7,781 nt of DNA from Bacteroidota bacterium (GTDB lineage: Bacteria; Bacteroidota; Bacteroidia; Cytophagales; Cyclobacteriaceae): positions 1-7,781 of the forward strand of contig JAEZGH010000099.1 of assembly GCA_023417065.1 (NCBI GenBank), in the 5' to 3' direction. Made by a program: the position numbers and the translations under genes. Below, piece after piece: positions 7,601 to 7,781 of the stretch. The notes under the pieces were generated by a model. It was not told where the DNA came from. It was given only the letters and a program-made list of their open reading frames with translations, and did not search any database. Numbering within the stretch: position 1 is the first letter of the stretch; each line of letters opens with the position of its first letter.

Positions 7601-7781
7601 TTTTGTTCACCGTATCCGATCACGACGATTTCATCCAGCGAAGTGACATCCGGCGTCAGATTCACGTCGATCACCGAACGGGATCCGACTGGAATTTCCT
7701 GAGCAAGGTAACCGATAAAACTGAAAGCCAGAACGGTGTTATCATTGATACCTCCTAAAGAGTAAACACCATCTGCATCGG
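4681..7781 (-). CDS. SusC/RagA-family TonB-dependent outer-membrane transporter (N-terminus beyond window)
   Basis: This transporter imports oligosaccharides, or sometimes peptides, across the outer membrane with TonB energy, working with the adjacent SusD. The frame stays open to the right edge: 35 codons precede the GTG at 7674, so that GTG is internal and the gene is partial at its 5' end. There are 1032 visible residues. Residues 1 to about 45 are the end of a CarboxypepD-regulatory-like beta-sandwich (DADGVYSLGGI, FIGYLAQEI, VNLTPD). LDEIVVIGYG at 48-57 is the conserved SusC motif near the TonB box. The plug domain spans about 62-175 and includes NPLYIVDGVPV (122-132), LKDAASAAIYGSRGANGV and ITTRKG. 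The remainder is a long 22-strand-type barrel ending in LGVNLTF with a terminal Phe. A Ca-binding-like loop, DQNNDGVINDED at 847-858, is common in this family. No frameshift or internal stop is seen. Signal peptide and promoter lie outside the window. Confidence 0.97.
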   Translation of the reverse strand, partial: DADGVYSLGGINDNTVLAFSFIGYLAQEIPVGSRSVIDVNLTPDVTSLDEIVVIGYGEQKKALVTGANIRQDGEKLQSLNTSTAIEALQGITPGVSVSRNNGQPGAGTKVRIRGIGTIGNSNPLYIVDGVPVGNDINYLAPSDIESIDVLKDAASAAIYGSRGANGVVLITTRKGKKGTKAQISYNGFYGVQNIYKKPPTLNAQEYMFIMDEGLANDALAITDWETVLKSNSWANNPSNVGGVNNLGTTYGEYVWDRLQNGWKGTDWVDEITQKDAPMQSHSFNITGAGEDIIYGAGFSYLDQAGMIGGDLIDAGLKRLTARLNTEINLVEIGGRKILKLGENFTFTNSQTRGTGTGNIYWNDLHDALVINPLTPAYWDLSPNEYGFAPTLEGISLGQTNPVATMFYRHNFNWGKGNNLVGNVYGELEPIENLKLRSSFGVNSWFGWGRNFAPAYALSSQYQRQSAARSIGQSSYQGSNTTWTNTLSYERNFGEHNVSVLVGHEQIRNDILNFNLSGTRMNPLYNDPDYAFLDNTSPPASQAQVNATGRDWSANGGGLLSYMGRLSYNYQEKYMLDLTARRDGSGFFLPHKRYGNFFAVSGGWNFTEENFAAGLSFLDFGKLRASWGQNGNQEVGAFRFQTNVEPLGQGYYFGGDKLTSSLTYVPRNAPNPDVGWETSEQINIGLDAGLLNSKLSFTIDWYEKLTKNWLVQAPVQGTTGADAPWINGGDVKNSGIELALGWKDQIGDFKYGVTVTGATVKNEVVRLANAEGIINGDAHILSQGTSFVSRVQVGKPIGHFYGFETAGIIQNQAEADAYVGPEGLPMEFPDGGTEGLNAIRPGDVRYVDQNNDGVINDEDKVMLGNPIADLELGIQLTASWKGIYANVTMAGKFGQQVMRSYRSFSDQFDQNYTTEIFGRWHGEGTSNRLPRLSSVSHRNQRFISDIYMHDADYLRINNLTVGYDFGTLADRLGWFRGAQVYMTVNNLYTFTKYEGMDPEVTWGGSDNMGWASGIDLGLYPLPRTVMLGVNLTF
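5206..5241 (-). other. EF-hand-like Asp-rich loop within the SusC barrel
   Basis: The codons read DQNNDGVINDED on the minus strand, preceded by GDVRYV and followed by KVMLGNP. This D-x-N-x-D-G-x-I-x-D-x-D pattern resembles a calcium-binding EF-hand or dockerin loop and recurs at the equivalent place in many SusC proteins, where it belongs to an extracellular loop. Calcium binding here is inferred from pattern only. Confidence 0.6.

Noticed and set aside
7050..7674. GTG at 7674 as the start of the SusC gene
   Set aside because: The frame continues without a stop to the window edge and the 35 upstream codons read as the end of a CarboxypepD-like domain, so the true start is outside the window.
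1..7781. CRISPR arrays, tRNA or rRNA genes, transposases and phage genes
   Set aside because: No regularly spaced direct repeats, no cloverleaf or conserved rRNA stretches, and no transposase or integrase motifs were seen on either strand.

Overview
The window looks like chromosomal DNA of a Bacteroidota species, probably a Cytophagales- or Flavobacteriia-like environmental heterotroph. The main evidence is a SusC/SusD pair (TonB-dependent glycan transporter plus surface lipoprotein), which is diagnostic for this phylum. Supporting evidence is lipoprotein signal peptides with acidic residues just after the lipid-bearing Cys, an outer-membrane beta-barrel family typical of Bacteroidota, and the absence of strong Shine-Dalgarno sites. 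The genus cannot be fixed from the sequence.

Layout. (1) Positions 2-304 (+) hold the C-terminal part of an unrecognised protein that is open at the left edge and ends in a membrane segment with a basic tail. A textbook rho-independent terminator follows at 341-370. (2) Positions 371-548 are non-coding, with a compound hairpin at 418-453 and a weak promoter candidate. (3) Positions 549-1784 (+) encode a secreted two-part protein: an uncharacterised N-terminal domain followed by a PorT-like outer-membrane beta-barrel. (4) Positions 1785-2075 contain no gene. They hold small inverted repeats and end in a strong bidirectional terminator at 2011-2049. (5) Positions 2076-7781 (-) are a three-gene operon read right to left: SusC-like transporter (5' end beyond the window), SusD-like lipoprotein, and a small Trp-rich lipoprotein in the SusE / surface-glycan-binding position. 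Intergenic gaps are about 10 and 36 bases.

How the genes work together. The operon is the import half of a polysaccharide-utilisation-type locus. The two lipoproteins would sit on the cell surface, capture an oligosaccharide and deliver it to the SusC barrel, which moves it into the periplasm using TonB energy. No glycoside hydrolase, lyase or regulator is in view, so the substrate cannot be named; such genes would be expected upstream of SusC, to the right of the window. The + strand genes converge on this operon and show no functional link to it.

The annotated genes belong mostly to known families, and I found no clearly new system. The points most worth a second look are the shared stem of the two terminators, an 11-bp inverted repeat flanking the beta-barrel gene, and the Trp-rich C-terminal domain of the third operon protein.
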